Source of the DNA: Chlorella sorokiniana | Lineage: Eukaryota > Chlorophyta > Trebouxiophyceae > Chlorellales > Chlorellaceae | Direction of reading: 5' to 3' | NCBI GenBank assembly: GCA_025917655.1 | Contig: CP084611.1 | Span: 1,798,001 to 1,862,000, forward strand | Length of the DNA stretch: 64,000 bases | Shown here: piece by piece, positions 1 through 12,014 of the stretch | How the letters are laid out: each line of letters opens with the position of its first letter | How positions within the stretch are numbered: position 1 is the first letter of the stretch | Made by a program: the position numbers and the translations under genes | The notes under the pieces: model-generated | Told to the model about the DNA's origin: nothing | The model's input: the letters and a program-made list of their open reading frames with translations, nothing else | The model's database searches: none

Positions 1-3000
1 CTGTTGATCACCACGCCCCTGGCCTCTGCACACGATAGCAGCAGCGCAGGTCCTGTGACAGCAGCTTGCTTGCAGAGACCGCATCATCATGCATGCGTGC
101 ATTGAACTTGTTGCCATACCAGCAGTGGCGCTGGCTTCAGTGTAGATGCCAAGAGGATGCGCCAACAGGTCTTTCTTCAAGTGCGCCTCCTCCTCCTCTA
201 TGTACTCGAGGATCTGCTAGCCAAATGATGAACAGGCAGCAAAGTCGAATACCGTAGACCAGCATAGCAATTGTGAATCTCGACATGGGACGTGCACTCA
301 CCAAGGATGTCCATTTGATCAGCCAATCAGGTGCACGGTCGCCATGTTCCAAGCTCCCAAGTGCGCTGTCTCCCAGGCCGTGACGCTGCAGGTCAGGAAA
401 TGAACCCCGACATCCGCGCTGAGGTTAAAAACATTGATGCAGGGAGGGACGAAAACGCAGCAAAGCATTGGAATTACGGCCCCAGTTGCCTTGATTCGAA
501 TCCAGTCGTCTGTCGTCAAGAGCTCAAACCCCGCTCTTGCCACCATTGCCTGCCTGCACATCCTACCAGGCTGCAGTTTAAGTGCTCAACTTAGTGAGTA
601 TGGCACGAGACGGTTCTACTTGCCTGTGCAGAAATGTGTGCTTTCTGTTCATTATTTGTTGAAAAGCACGGCTGCCAGTAAAATACAGGTAAGACCCTCT
701 GCGCAGTTGGAATCAAACTAACTTACTCAAAAGCCAGCAGTCATAGGTGGTTCTGTGCCAGGGTCAACCTGCAGTTGCGAGTGGAGCATAGGCATATGGC
801 ATCTCGAAACTCCTTTTCGCTTTCAGTCACGCTGCTGTAGTCAAATGTAAGCTCTTCTCCTGCGAATCCATGCAATCCAACCGAGAACATAAGAACAACA
901 CAATGAGAAGAAATCAATTCAACAGACACTCTGACCTTCATGAACATGTCGTACTGTGTACAACGCGATTGTGAGACGGCCCCCGCAGGCCATCACAATG
1001 GCCTGACAGTTGGGGGTGCAACTGTGACTCATTCTGCTTGCAGGGGCCCCCTGTACACAAGAACACATCACGAATCAACATCAGCAAGTTGGAGCTGTTG
1101 CAAGTATGCAGTTGAACACTTGAATGGTAACAACATACTTTTGTGGCAGCATCGATAAACAACACGTCGTAGCCGTCAGGATCGTCCTTTGGCCGCTCCA
1201 GCACAATGTTGTAAAAGTCTGGCAGCTCATCTCCAGTGATTTTCTTAACAGCATCCTACAGATGCGCTGGCCAAGGCTCCTTATTGGTGCAATGCATAAT
1301 CTTCACAACAAAGCTGCCAAGCACCTGGATTTCAAACCAGCGCCATGGTGTATGTATCTCGCCAAAATACTCTTCCACAAATGTGAGGGGGGTAAGCCAC
1401 CCTGTCGCTTGCACACCAGCCCCACACCCTTAGGGTGCAACCTGAAGTAGTTGTAGCCAACCTGCACATACACACACTGTCGACGGTAAGCAGATTTCCG
1501 ACCCTCCAGCCAAGCGCAGGTTTCCTTGCCTGTCTGATGAGATTCTCTAAAGCACACGCAGCATGGAAGCTGTCATCATCTTTGACTTCCTTGGCTCCTT
1601 GCTTGACTTCCTGTATAGCCAGCATGATATCCCAACCGCCCTCGCCCTGCATCACAAGGACAACTAACAACAGCTCAGTACCTACTCAGCCAGAGCTCTG
1701 GACATCCGCTCAACCACTTTGCGCCAGACTCTCCTGTCGATTGATTGCCGGGAGAAGCTTGCGCTCCAGCCAGTCTGCCACGCGCTGCTCCACAGCAATC
1801 TGTGCTGCACTGGGAGGTGGGCTAAGAGGGAGACCTGCGCCTGCCAATTGCGATCCATGCTTGCCAGCAACTGATGGAGTTGCAGGCGGTGCGCCTTGCC
1901 CTTGACCGCCCTCGCCATCATCAGCAGTAATTGACGCCACTTTCTGATGGCTTAGCGGGGGCGCTAGGGCAGCTGCGGCTGGAGATGTGGCAGTGCCACC
2001 ACTGCTGCTGCCAGCTGCACGCAAGGCAGCATACTCTGCAGGATTTGCTCGGGCCAATGCATAGTAATCAGGAGGCGTCCAGCGGCCAAAAACTCCGCTC
2101 TCCAGCACGGCTGCATTGCCAAAATAATGACACTTCAGCAATTGAGGGGGAATCGTAGTCTAAGAAGTAGGCGCTCACCATCCATGATGTTCCGCCGCAC
2201 ATAACAGTCCATACCCCAGCTGTCCACCTCGTCAATGTCCATGCCCAGTTGCAGGGTGTTACGGTGTGTGACAGCGCGATTGAGGCAGTGTCCTGCTATG
2301 CACAGGAGCGAGCATGTGAGAATTGTTGCGGCAGCTGGAAGATCTTTAACAGGGATTTGATGTCTTACCGCTGCCTTGACAACCACACTGCTCATCGCAC
2401 TCTGTGTTGCGAGCCAGGCACGAACACTGGGTGGTGAAGCCTTCACGTGCCATGCTGCCAGTATAGCAGGGACATGGAGTGAGATAGAATAAAGGACGTG
2501 CGCATGACATACTGTCAACAGCAACAACTCTCCTTGCACACCTGTAGATGCCGAGTGCCTCTCGCGATTTGCAGTGCTCGCCTGTGCAGCCGCCATGCTT
2601 CTGCATGATGAAGCATAAGCAAGCACACGGTATAGCCCACCTAACAACAAACGCAATTAGTGCACTAGAGTCGAGCAAATGCAAGAGTTGTATGCCTGCT
2701 GACTTGGTTGTTGTTGCACCTTGGTGGACAGCTTGCGCAAGATAAGATCGCGCCAGGCAGGCTCCACAATGTCGTATGCGGTCAACCGTACATATGGACT
2801 ACAAAAGGGGAATTGCAATGGTGCAGTTTGTATCCTGGGGAGAGTTGGCTACTTGGTGCCCTCCCACTCACCGCGGACAGAAAGGCGTCTTCCGCCATTC
2901 ACCGCCTTTGAATGGCTCCTTGTTTGCCAGAATACTGCAGCCAGAATGCCCAAAGTGTCGACATAATACCAAGGCCCACCTTGCATACAGTCACAAGTAC

Positions 3001-4738
3001 CTGGATGGCAGGCTTGATGGGTAACCTACATCATTCAGGTCTTCTTCTTCGTCCTCCTCCTCCTCCGCAATGCCCAATGCCTCCAGCTCAGTCCGCCGAT
3101 CATTGCGCATCTAACACAATGGAACAGGGCTGTGCTTGGATCTTATTGTTCAGACAATGCACACAGCTGTTTTCATACCTGCAGCATGGTTGCCTCAATG
3201 CTTATGCCCAGCATGTGCACAAAGGACTCCACATGGGCGATGAGTCGTCCTCGTCGCACATCTACTGTCTGCGTGAAAGGGCACACTACAACATGCAGTG
3301 TTCCTAAAAGAAGCAAAACACATTGCAACGAGCCTTACAACAAAGGCGAGACAACAGGCCAGCACCTGTAGTGCAAGGGCCCCTTCGACTGCTTCATGGC
3401 ACTCGTCCCGGGCATCGTTCAAGAGCTCTTCGAAGTCTGCAAACCCGCCAACCTGCAGCACCAGTCTCAGGTCATCAGATGTCATAGAATGTGAGTTCAG
3501 ACCGAGAAAGATGACAAAAAAACCACCTGAAGGGTGTTGATGGCATTAGTGAGGGTCACACCCATAGCATGCAGCTGTTCCACTGCCTGGGATGTGCGCA
3601 GACTCTCAGCAACGCTGGCAAGGTCCTGCACAGAAAGGGACTCCAGCAAATGCTATGGCAAAATGCATTAAAGCCTCCTGCGCAAGACAATCTATCACCC
3701 TTGGCAGCTCTGCATCCCCTTCAGAGGCCTCGAGCCTGCGACAGCCAGTCATAAGGAAATGCCTCATCAGCAGCAGATGGAATGCCATTGAAGAAGCTGG
3801 TCAACAAACTAATGAGCTGCATACCCAAAAGCGCGCTGTAGAACCATGGCGAACTGCTGCTGCAACTCCAGTGTCCAAGGGTTGTAACCTTTGCTCATGC
3901 GTCTGGCTGCAAAGGGTGCGCCAGGCGAATCACAGGGTGGTATAGCGGGCTGAATCTGGTTGCCAGTGAACCTTGATCACTAACCTGCTCCATCAATGGT
4001 ACGCCGCTTGCCAAGCGGCCAGCCTCCTCGACGACCTGGCAGCTGCCCTTCGCCCCCATGGCTGTGCACAAGGGCGCTGTCAATATGCACTGTCAGCCAC
4101 TCCTCCACACTATCAGTGGACAGGAAGAACGATTCGGAAGGAAGTCCTGGGAAAGACGGAATGGGCTGGCAGTTTGGCGCAGAAGAAATGGACGGTGCCA
4201 GTGTTGCCTCAGCATTTGCATGTTCTGCCTCGTCAAAGGCCCCCAACAGGGAGTTTGCTGTATCGAGGAAGTCACTGGCGGCCTGTGCATTGTCCTTTTT
4301 CCCTTTCGCCCAGCTGGCACTGATTATGTCAGCACATGCCTCCCGCACTCGCTGTGTGATATCCAAGTGCGCTAATACGCCTTGCTGAGCGGAACGGAGA
4401 AGACCACTGCAGGCAACCACGCGCGGAGAGAACACACGGAAATTATGTCGCTTGAGTTCAGCTGTCGCTCCAATTGGCAAGGTCACCCACCTCAACGGCG
4501 CCCCTTTGAGCACGCTGCCACCTTTTTGTGTTTGCAACTCCTCCAATGCTGCCATCAGCTTGTCTAATCCACTGGGGCAGGCAACCCCTGCAGGCTGCCT
4601 GTCGTCTGCTGGCGGCAACAGCGGAGGTGGAGATTGAGTGGGGTTTCCCGCCCCGTTCCTCACGGATTGCTCCTGTGCATCTTGCTGGCATTTGAGGTGC
4701 TGATTGGCCAGCGAACTGCCTCTCGGAAGCGTCACCAT
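1..4738 (-). CDS. ATXR3: ATXR3/SDG2-like SET-domain histone H3K4 methyltransferase (3' end off window)
   Basis: A many-exon gene read right to left and cut by the left edge. A cysteine-rich pre-SET stretch ([18 protein letters not shown], about 2385-2450) is followed by an exon with [24 protein letters not shown] (about 2175-2290). The SET core follows: [18 protein letters not shown] (about 1335-1390), [20 protein letters not shown] (about 1140-1200), the SAM-binding [18 protein letters not shown] (about 965-1050), then [18 protein letters not shown] and CLCSTRNCR joined across an intron to [12 protein letters not shown] (about 640-690). Post-SET exons continue (PDWLIKW near 320, [16 protein letters not shown] near 170, EARGVVINR at the edge), matching the long C-terminal region typical of plant ATXR3. 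This family trimethylates H3K4 in the nucleus. The intron after 624 has a GC donor. The ATG at 4738 opens a 250-residue first exon; an ATG at 4853 in another frame is an alternative. The exact N-terminus is uncertain. Confidence 0.82.
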
Positions 4739-4861
4739 CACGAGTGTCTCCAGCAGCCGTTGATGGCCATTCTATTGTTGGTGCTGACTTCGGGAGTGCA
4801 TTTCTCGGGATCAGGCTGTTCAGTTTGCAGTTTGCAGGATAGTGCCCGTTCATTGGCAGTA

Positions 4862-5083
4862 CAGTGAAAGCCCCTATATCCTAATCCTAATCCTATAAGC
4901 ACCACAGCTGCGTTTCGGCATTGTAACCTGTAACCCGTGGAGCAGAGGCCCTGGCCACACACAGCCCCCTTCCCACGGTGTGATAGAGCCCCGTTGGAGC
5001 CCTGTTGTGAGCCCTGTCGTCAGTGTCTGGATCAACCAACCTGTAGTTGCGCAAGCGGCCTGCGCCCGAACACCCCCCCCCCC

Positions 5084-5133
<50 letters not shown>

Positions 5134-5252
5134 CGCTCGCAACAAGAAAACGTGCCCGCACTGCTTTTTGATTATCACTGCTCAGCCACAATTCAGTCTG
5201 CTCATTTAGGGAAACTCCTGGCGTTCACATTCGCCCTTAGGAAATCACATTG
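4862..5252. other. Divergent intergenic region between ATXR3-like gene and GH125 gene
   Basis: No convincing exon is seen. The stretch separates two divergently read genes and so should hold both promoters. It contains a short CCTAAT-type triplicate near 4878-4892 and the C-run plus AC microsatellite listed separately. Histidine/threonine and cysteine/valine ORFs crossing the microsatellite are repeat translations, not genes. Confidence 0.6.
5073..5134. repeat. Poly-C tract followed by (AC)n microsatellite
   Basis: A 14-base C run (5073-5086) is followed directly by an AC dinucleotide array to 5134, broken once by an extra A around 5117-5119. It lies in the shared upstream region of two divergent genes. 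Such tracts are length-variable and difficult to sequence. Confidence 0.95.
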
Positions 5253-7884
5253 ATGAGCACATTTCGGAGGGCAAGAGGACACGCGCATGCATTGCGTTCT
5301 GGCACAGTCATCCCCACGCTTGTGATTGCAGTTTTGCTGCTGGTCAAGAGTCATTTCTCGCTGTTACACGCGCAGCATGCTTCCACCTTGGGAGCGGATA
5401 ACCTACGCATCTTGCCAACTGACACTGATTCGCGGCGTTTGACGGCAGAGGTTTGGGCAGGGTATGCATCACCAAGTGTGAAGGACACTGCCCAGGCTGT
5501 TGAAAGGCTGCTCAGCAATCACGAGCGTAAGGAGCTGGAGGAGCTCTGTGGGCGCTGCCTGGCGGACGCACTGCACATGGCCCTTGCATGGGGCAACGCA
5601 CAACAGGTACTTATAGAGAAGAACAAATGGGATTTTGCTTGTAGAAAGTTTGTCCTTATTCCTGCACCAGGTGTTGATGGCGACGGGAGACATACCTTTC
5701 ATGTGGATTCGGGATTCGGCTGTTCAATGGGGCGTTCTTCTGCCACGCATGGCACACCAGCCTGCCCTTCGCTTGTTGATCGAAGGTGCAGTGCGTACAC
5801 AGGTGGGCCAGCAAGGACTTCAAGAATATCAGTCTACCTGTGTTCACGGTAACCCGTGTAGTTTCTTGTGCCGTTACTTCCACAGGCTTTCATGATTGTG
5901 CAAGATCCGTACGCAAATTCCTATTTCTTGAGGTGGCGCAAGACCTCTGAGCTCAAGAAAGACGAAAGAGTGCTGGGCGCGGCGGCTGGGTGTCCACCCG
6001 AAACTACGAACTGGACTCCGGTGCATACTTCATACACCTGCTTTGGAACCTCTTCTCGCTCCCTGGCTATGGTCGGTCAGTGCTCCTGCTTGAGCCAGGA
6101 ATCTTTGAAGCTGCGTCCTTGCTTGTGGACGTGTGGACAACTGAACTTTGGCATGAGGAGCGATCAAGCTACCGCTACTCAGAGCTGCCACGGGAGGGCA
6201 GGGGGCCTGCCAGCAACTACACAGGCGAGATCATGGTCAGCCTGCACGCTCACCCACTGCGACGTGCCTGTGCCAAACGGCCCTATTGCTTGCGGTGCAG
6301 GCATGAGCTGGAGCGGGTACCGTCCTAGTGACGATCCGACAAAGTACGGGTTTAACGTCCCGGGTGGGTGGGTCAGTTTTGCTGCCGCCGCCCTGAAATT
6401 GTTTGGGCGGCTCAGAATAGCAGCAACTGGGCCTGGTGCTAGCCCCTGGCTGGCTACCTAGCAGGCGCAGCACCGCACTCTGCCACACTCAGTTGATAGA
6501 GTGCGGGGACGTGTCGCGCCACGCTGACATGGGAAAGCAAACTTTCTAAGGCTTACATAGGCCGCCATTTGGGACTGCAGCCTTTGCATATGACTGTGCA
6601 AGCCAGAATGAAGAGGTTGGGGGTGTATGTGTTCGGTGCAAGCAGCCCACATCTGCCGCGCAACTAGCGCCTGCAAATGGCTGCCTGCTCTCTTCCGTCA
6701 ACCCCTCCAGTCGGCTTGCTCAGCAAGCTGATCGCCATCTTCACTTTCTTCTCACTCACAGAAACTCCTCTCATCCCCCTACGTCCCAGTAAACATGTAT
6801 GCACAGGCCGCACTTGAGCGTGCCTTGGAGCTTAATGAGCATTTGTGGCGCAGCCACGACTTTGAAAAGCGAGCCCGCTTTTTGGCCAACACAATACGCG
6901 AAGGTGAGTTTATTCCTGACTATGCTACTGTTGTCGCGCCTTCACAAGCTCAATGTTTTCAGGCATTGACAATTGGGGCCTGGCCATGGTGGATGGCAAT
7001 CAAGTGTACGTTTACGAAACGGATGGCCTGGGTGGTGTGCTGGTAAGCAGTGCAGGCACGTGTGCTTGCTGTAGTCCCAATTCCCATATGGTCACGACAT
7101 ACGCAGGTAGACTTTGACGATGCCAATGTTCCCAGCCTGTTGTCCATACCATTGCTGGGTTACGACTACAACAAAACGATATACCGAAACACGAGGGCAC
7201 GAATCCTTAGTGGAAAAAATCCATATGTAAGGGGGAACTGGAACCACAACCGGATCAAGCGGCATACATGGATTTTGACCTGGAACATTGCCTGCAGTTT
7301 TTTAGTGGCCAGCACTTTCAGGGCATTGGTTCACCTCACACTCCAGCCAACCACGTATGGCCGATGGCCCTGGTTGTCCAAGGTTTGACGTCTACAACAG
7401 CAGAAGAGCGTGCCGACATGCTGCGCACGCTACTCAAGCTGCAGTGCGGCAATGGCCTCATGCATGAATCAGGTGCAAGGCTTGTCCTTGGGTGTCGGGA
7501 GTTTGCGTGCCCACGTTTACCACCTGTCTTGCCTGCAGTGAATGTGGACAACCTGCAAGCTTGTACCAGGAGTTGGTTTGGTTGGGCGAACTCCTTGCTC
7601 GTGGCTTTTGTCGAGAGTGCCACATCCATTGATTGTACTGCTGCGGCGGAAATCCAACGGCTTAACAGAATCAAGGTATGCTCCTTTGCACGTGGTCAGT
7701 CTGGTGGGGTCGCCCCCTTGCGAACAGGAAATCAGACAAAACCATGATTTGTGCACAGGCTCGCGAAGCTAGGGACCAAACCGCTAGGCCTCAGAATGGC
7801 GACATCGACAGTCCCTTGTACTATGAAGCTGCAACTGCGGACGTGACTTTTGACCACGACACAATTGAACAGCTTCTTTTATGA
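5253..7884 (+). CDS. GH125-family exo-alpha-mannosidase, signal-anchored
   Basis: A glycoside hydrolase family 125 (former DUF1237) protein, a family that removes alpha-1,6-linked mannose. The start ATG is 5253. A hydrophobic segment (TVIPTLVIAVLLLV) near residues 20-35 suggests a signal anchor and a secretory or Golgi site. Family motifs appear in order: GDIPFMWIRDSAVQW (about 5690), DPYANSYFLRW (about 5900), WVSTRNYELDSGAYF (about 5985), TGMSWSGYRPSDDPTKYGF (joined across 6224/6301), VNMYAQAALERALELNEHLW (6790 on), GIDNWGLAMVDGNQVYVYE, FQGIGSPHTPANHVWPMAL, GNGLMHES, and TRSWFGWANSLL. The Asp of RPSDD and Glu of MHES probably correspond to the catalytic acid and base; this is inferred from family conservation. 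The intron at 6225-6300 has a GC donor. The frame changes at the GGG run 5975-5977, which looks one G short. The last exon is about 7760-7884. Confidence 0.88.
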
Positions 7885-8054
7885 TTGGTTTTGCCGGTGA
7901 TGCCTGATCACGGTGATCATGATACAAGTGTAACAGGTAACTTGTCTTCTCATTGGGCAAGTGCAGCAAGAAACAGGAGCGGAAGGGACAGGGCAGCGGC
8001 GAGGCGCGCTGCTACAAGGGGCTCAAGCGCGGGCAGCGGCCTGGAGCTGGGCGT

Positions 8055-8324
8055 TTACAAGACGGGGTTGCGGTCCTCGCCGGCCAGGATGGTCTGCACG
8101 ATAGAATACATGTTGTCCTTCACCTGAGCACCAGTTCGCAGTTCACGTGCCATCCGTGTTGCCAAGGTTGCTTTCGCTACCATCTCTGATTCCAAAACGC
8201 CTATAGGCACATCTCCAGCGCAGCGAAACGGCGCGTGCGCACAGCGAGAGATGGTGAGGATATCGCATGGGAACAAACGCTGCCAGACCACGCAATCGGC
8301 AGGGCGCGATGGCCCTAGTGCCAA
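8055..8324 (-). other. Possible small minus-strand exon, unrecognised
   Basis: An open frame whose C-terminal part (MVAKATLATRMARELRTG, then VKDNMYSIVQTILAGEDRN) has protein-like composition and ends in a stop at 8055. No in-frame ATG lies near its upstream end and no clear splice acceptor was found. It may be the last exon of an unmodelled gene or a chance frame in the region upstream of the next plus-strand gene. No family was recognised. Confidence 0.2.
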
Positions 8325-11300
8325 GGCTATGCATCTTGAGCGGCAGCAGGGCGCGGGACTGGATCCTGCGGCGCCGAGCTATCGCAAGGCCGCCGAGGCT
8401 GCACCCGGCTCCTGGCAGTCAAACCTCCACGGACGGGCCCAGCTGGACCGTGTAGGCGGCTCAGACGGCACGAGCTGCCGCGCCGCCATGAACGCGCTGC
8501 AGGTGGGCACACCTGCCGCTTGTGCGCCTGCCCACCTTCCGCAGCGGGTGCCTCTTAGCCTGCGCAGGCCTCCAATGGGCCCATCAATGAAGCCTCGTCA
8601 TGAAGCCTCGTCATGGTTTGATGGCTGCTGTGCGCTTTACATATTTTGTCAAACAATTCTGCAGGTGATCGTGGAGCACCGTTGGGAGGTCGCCGCAAAC
8701 GAGCGTCTGCAAGGCGCAGCCGCCGAGCTAAGTGCGGCGACCTGCCGCCTGCTAGCCAGGCATTGCTGAAGGACATCCAGTTCTCGGGCTGCTTCCGCAG
8801 CAAGACCTTCCTGCGGGAAGCCTTTGACCACTACCTGCATGTGCAGCGTGGTGACAGCCTTCAGTGCTGGGGCTTCGGGCTGCGGACCCGCATCCCCAAA
8901 CTGCGGCAGTACCACAGTCTGCCGCAGAGGGAGCGCACAGTGTTTGCGGCACAGCAGGGCGTGATGGAGCACCGCCAATTGGCAGAGCTGTACTCAGGGT
9001 ACAGATGCGGTGTGTGACCTTCAGCGAGGTGCCGCCTCCCAGCAACGTCCGCAGCGCAGCCGTCCAGGAGGAGCTGGAGGCGGTGGCAGAGGAGGAGGGC
9101 CTCTCTGTGGAGATACAGGCAAGCTCCGGCACCCGGCATGAGTGGGCTCGACAGAAACTGCAGCAGGGGGCGGGAGGTAGCAGTCCCAGCAGGCTGCAAT
9201 TGCCAGATACAACTGATGTCTCATCTCCATCAAACTCCTCGTCCTGCCCTCCTCATCCGCCCTGTGTCCCATGCAGTGATGTCTTACGGCCACTTTTTGA
9301 TGCTGCCCCCTTCCCCAGCGCCGACAACATGCGGGACTTCCTGCGGGACCTGCTGCTGCCCACAGTGCTGCAGACCGCGCCGCTGCCCAACCTGTCCGAC
9401 ACCTCTGGCCTACCCTACCCCTCCCTCTTCTCCCGGGAACACGACCTCAAGAGCGCGCTGGTGGTGCACAGCGCCATGCAGGCGCTGCAGCCCCTGCCGC
9501 CAGGCTGGGAGTGCATGCCCTCCAGCCAGGAGGTGGAGCGCCCGCGTGCCATCTTCATCTTCCCACCGCCTGGCTGGCAGCCGCCGCCCTGCTCCCTGGC
9601 AGGAGCCGGCAAGGTGGCGATGGTGGATCTGCCGTTTCAACAGCTGGCGGGCTTGCTGGAGCTGGGTGTTGTCCACCTGGGCGGCGATTCACGGCTTCGC
9701 GCTGTGCGAGACTTGCTGCGCAACCCTGACAGCACTGGCGTGAGTGCGGCGCTGGCCATTGCGGACGAGGCCAGTGCCTTTATGCGCCGCTGTGTGGAGG
9801 ACTTGGCGCGTGGCAAGGCAATCGGCACAGCTGGAGCTGCAGCTGCCGCTGTGGCGGGCGCTGATGATGGTGCTGCCACGGCTGCAGCTGTGCCTGGCGC
9901 TGTTGCCACCGAGGAGGGCGCCCAGGAATGCAGCGAGGTGAGCTCCGCCCCCTGGCTCTGACTATGCGCCAAGCTGCCCCGGCATCGTTTGAGCATCAGG
10001 CACCTTGCGTACTGCCACGCCAGCTCACGGTCTGTAGGGCGCCGGGGACCCAGAGGCTGCTTGTGGCCTGGCGGGGCCGGGCTGTGAAGGAGTTGACAAG
10101 GTAAGCTGAGTCGTTTTGAACTTCGTTACTTGCATTGTTAGGGTAAGCCGCCTGATGAGAGCACATCCCTCCCCACGCTGTGCTGCGATCTTGACCAGGT
10201 GACTGATTGGCTGCCTGCAGGGTGCTACAGCCATCACCGATGCCGCCGCTGCCAGTGGTGCTGTGGCGAAAGGTGATGCCCCGTCGGACCCTGTCCTGGC
10301 ACGCAAGGCAGCGGTGACAAGTGTAGCTGGAGGGGGCACATTCCTCACGTTGTCGCCACGCATGACACCCGCACATAACCTTGAAGTCACCCTCTTGCTC
10401 GCCTGTCAACCTATGCAGCAATCCACCAATGTCCTCCTGGACCTGGCAGCCCACCGCCGACAGCAGACCGGGCGGGCAAAGATTCTCAACTCTCACAAAA
10501 CGCGTGCAAAGGGGGCATGGGTGCAGCCTCCTGCAGCGCCTCCACCACTGTCGCTGATGGGCGATGAGCGTGCGGCCACAGCCATCGTTTTGGGGGTGGG
10601 TTCCAGCAACAAGCCCTTCACCCCGCGCCACCGTGTGGCTGGCCGCTCGGTGCCGCACAGGGACGTAGCCAACCTGCTGGCGCGCAACGCTAGCCTGTTC
10701 CTGCTGGTCAACTCGGCATCCATCGTGGCAGAGCTGCAGCAGCTGCAGCAGCCTGGCCTTGACGTAGACGGCGCCGGCAGCAGCAGTGGCGCAGCCGATT
10801 GCATCGGCGGCAGCACAATTCTCTTCCATGGCGCAGCGGTGGCCAGCCAGCCGGGCGTCCTGGCCGCCACCCGAGCCTTCGATGTCACGGAGCTTGCAGA
10901 TGCGAGCGTGCAGCCCGGCAGCCAACTGTGGGAGCGCTTCTTGGAGCTTGCTGTCTCCTCCCGCGATGCCCTGGATGCAGCACGCACGGCGGCAGTGCTG
11001 CTGAAGCTGACTCTCAGTGTTGTTGTGGGGTTGCTGAGCTCCCTAGGAGTCAGCATCTTGGCGCCAGAACTGCCGCCCGCTTGAAGGAGGGGCAGGAGCT
11101 GGGCTGGCTTCGCCATACCATCAGCCTGGCAGCCGACGACACGGCGGGCGCCGCCCTGCTGGCAGCAGCTAGGACGGTAAGCGCGCTTGGCTATAGCTGC
11201 ATGTATTGTGAGTGCCTGGCTTCCCTTGATTGTTGCTGTTGTTCTTGCATGCGCCTGCCCAGTTGCAAAACCCTGTGCCGCTGTGCAGGTCCTTGACACC

Positions 11301-11821
11301 GGCTTTTTGACGGAGGACGTGCTGCGCAATGCCGTCATACAGACGCGAGCCCGCCTGGCTGACAAGGTGGGTATGCAGGGGTTTAATGCTGTGTTCTGCT
11401 GCTGTCGCCGCGGCTCATGATACTGTTTGATTGGATGCATTGCTGCACTTTGCATAGCTCTAGCAGCCTAACATGAACAGTGGTCATCACCTCACCGGCC
11501 TGGATGCAGGGCATGAAGCGCCAGCGAAATGCTATCAACCAGCCCGCTCTGGATGGCAACGTGCGCCGCATGGGCGGCGGGGACTTTGACCAGGGCACTC
11601 GCATAAAGGCTGCCATGGACATCTGGCAGGCGGCGCTTGCAGAGCCGGGTGCCGGACCCATGGTCAAGCTGGAGAATGTGCGCCTGAACCGGGATGCTGA
11701 GACCGGCCTGACCCCTGCTCTTTGGCGGCAGCTTGTGGAGGAGGGGTGGCCCGGTGCAGATGCAGCATTTGAGGCGGTGCTGGAGGCTGGCGCCTCGCTG
11801 ATGCAGCTGGCCACCCGCTAG
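8251..11821 (+). CDS. Large unrecognised algal protein
   Basis: A multi-exon gene with strong coding character that I could not assign to a family. Candidate starts are ATG 8251 and ATG 8309; neither is certain. Segments in order: a basic N-terminal stretch; LLKDIQFSGCFRSKTFLREAF (about 8765-8825); EELEAVAEEEGLSVEIQ (about 9068-9118); a long central exon with LRPLFDAAPF, LPPGWECMPSSQEVERPR and FQQLAGLLELGVVHLGGDSR (about 9280-9700), followed by an alanine-rich linker; RAATAIVLGVGSSNKPFTP, HRDVANLLARNASLFLLV and QLWERFLELAVSSRDALD (about 10570-10990); then LGWLRHTISLAADDTAG, VLDTGFLTEDVLRNAV and a last exon ending LMQLATR, TAG at 11819-11821. The frame changes at the GGG run near 8997-8999 as if one G were missing. 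Past the TAG the same frame stays open for 35 basic, protein-like codons to TGA 11927-11929. Confidence 0.6.
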
Positions 11822-11997
11822 ACCAGATCAAAGAAGACCTGGCGCGCCACCAAGCAGCCCACCAGCCATGTCAAGGACAAGCTGGCCCAACGCCTGTCGC
11901 GCAAGCGCGCTGCTCCTGGCGTGCTCTGAGCTGCACTGCTGGAATGTTTGGCAGCAGTGCCGTCATCTAAAGCTACATTCAACAGCAAAATTGAGCC

Positions 11998-12002
11998 TGT
12001 AA
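11998..12002 (+). promoter_or_regulatory. TGTAA polyadenylation-type signal
   Basis: A TGTAA pentamer lies about 70 bp after the second stop (11929) of the preceding plus-strand gene. It sits just before, and opposite to, the 3' end of the convergent NOC2 gene. TGTAA is the usual poly(A) signal of chlorophyte algae; its use here is inferred from position only. Confidence 0.45.
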
Positions 12003-12014
12003 TTGACACTTGCA

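Noticed and set aside
4874-5253. ORFs of repeated His-Thr or Cys-Val residues on both strands
   Set aside because: They are translations of the AC microsatellite, not genes.
9138-9743. Long overlapping plus-strand ORF rich in Arg, Pro and Cys
   Set aside because: A shadow in another frame of the GC-rich central exon of the 8-12 kb gene.
10493-11455. 320-codon minus-strand ORF
   Set aside because: It is antisense to well-composed plus-strand exons and rich in Ser/Arg/Ala typical of shadow frames in GC-rich coding DNA.
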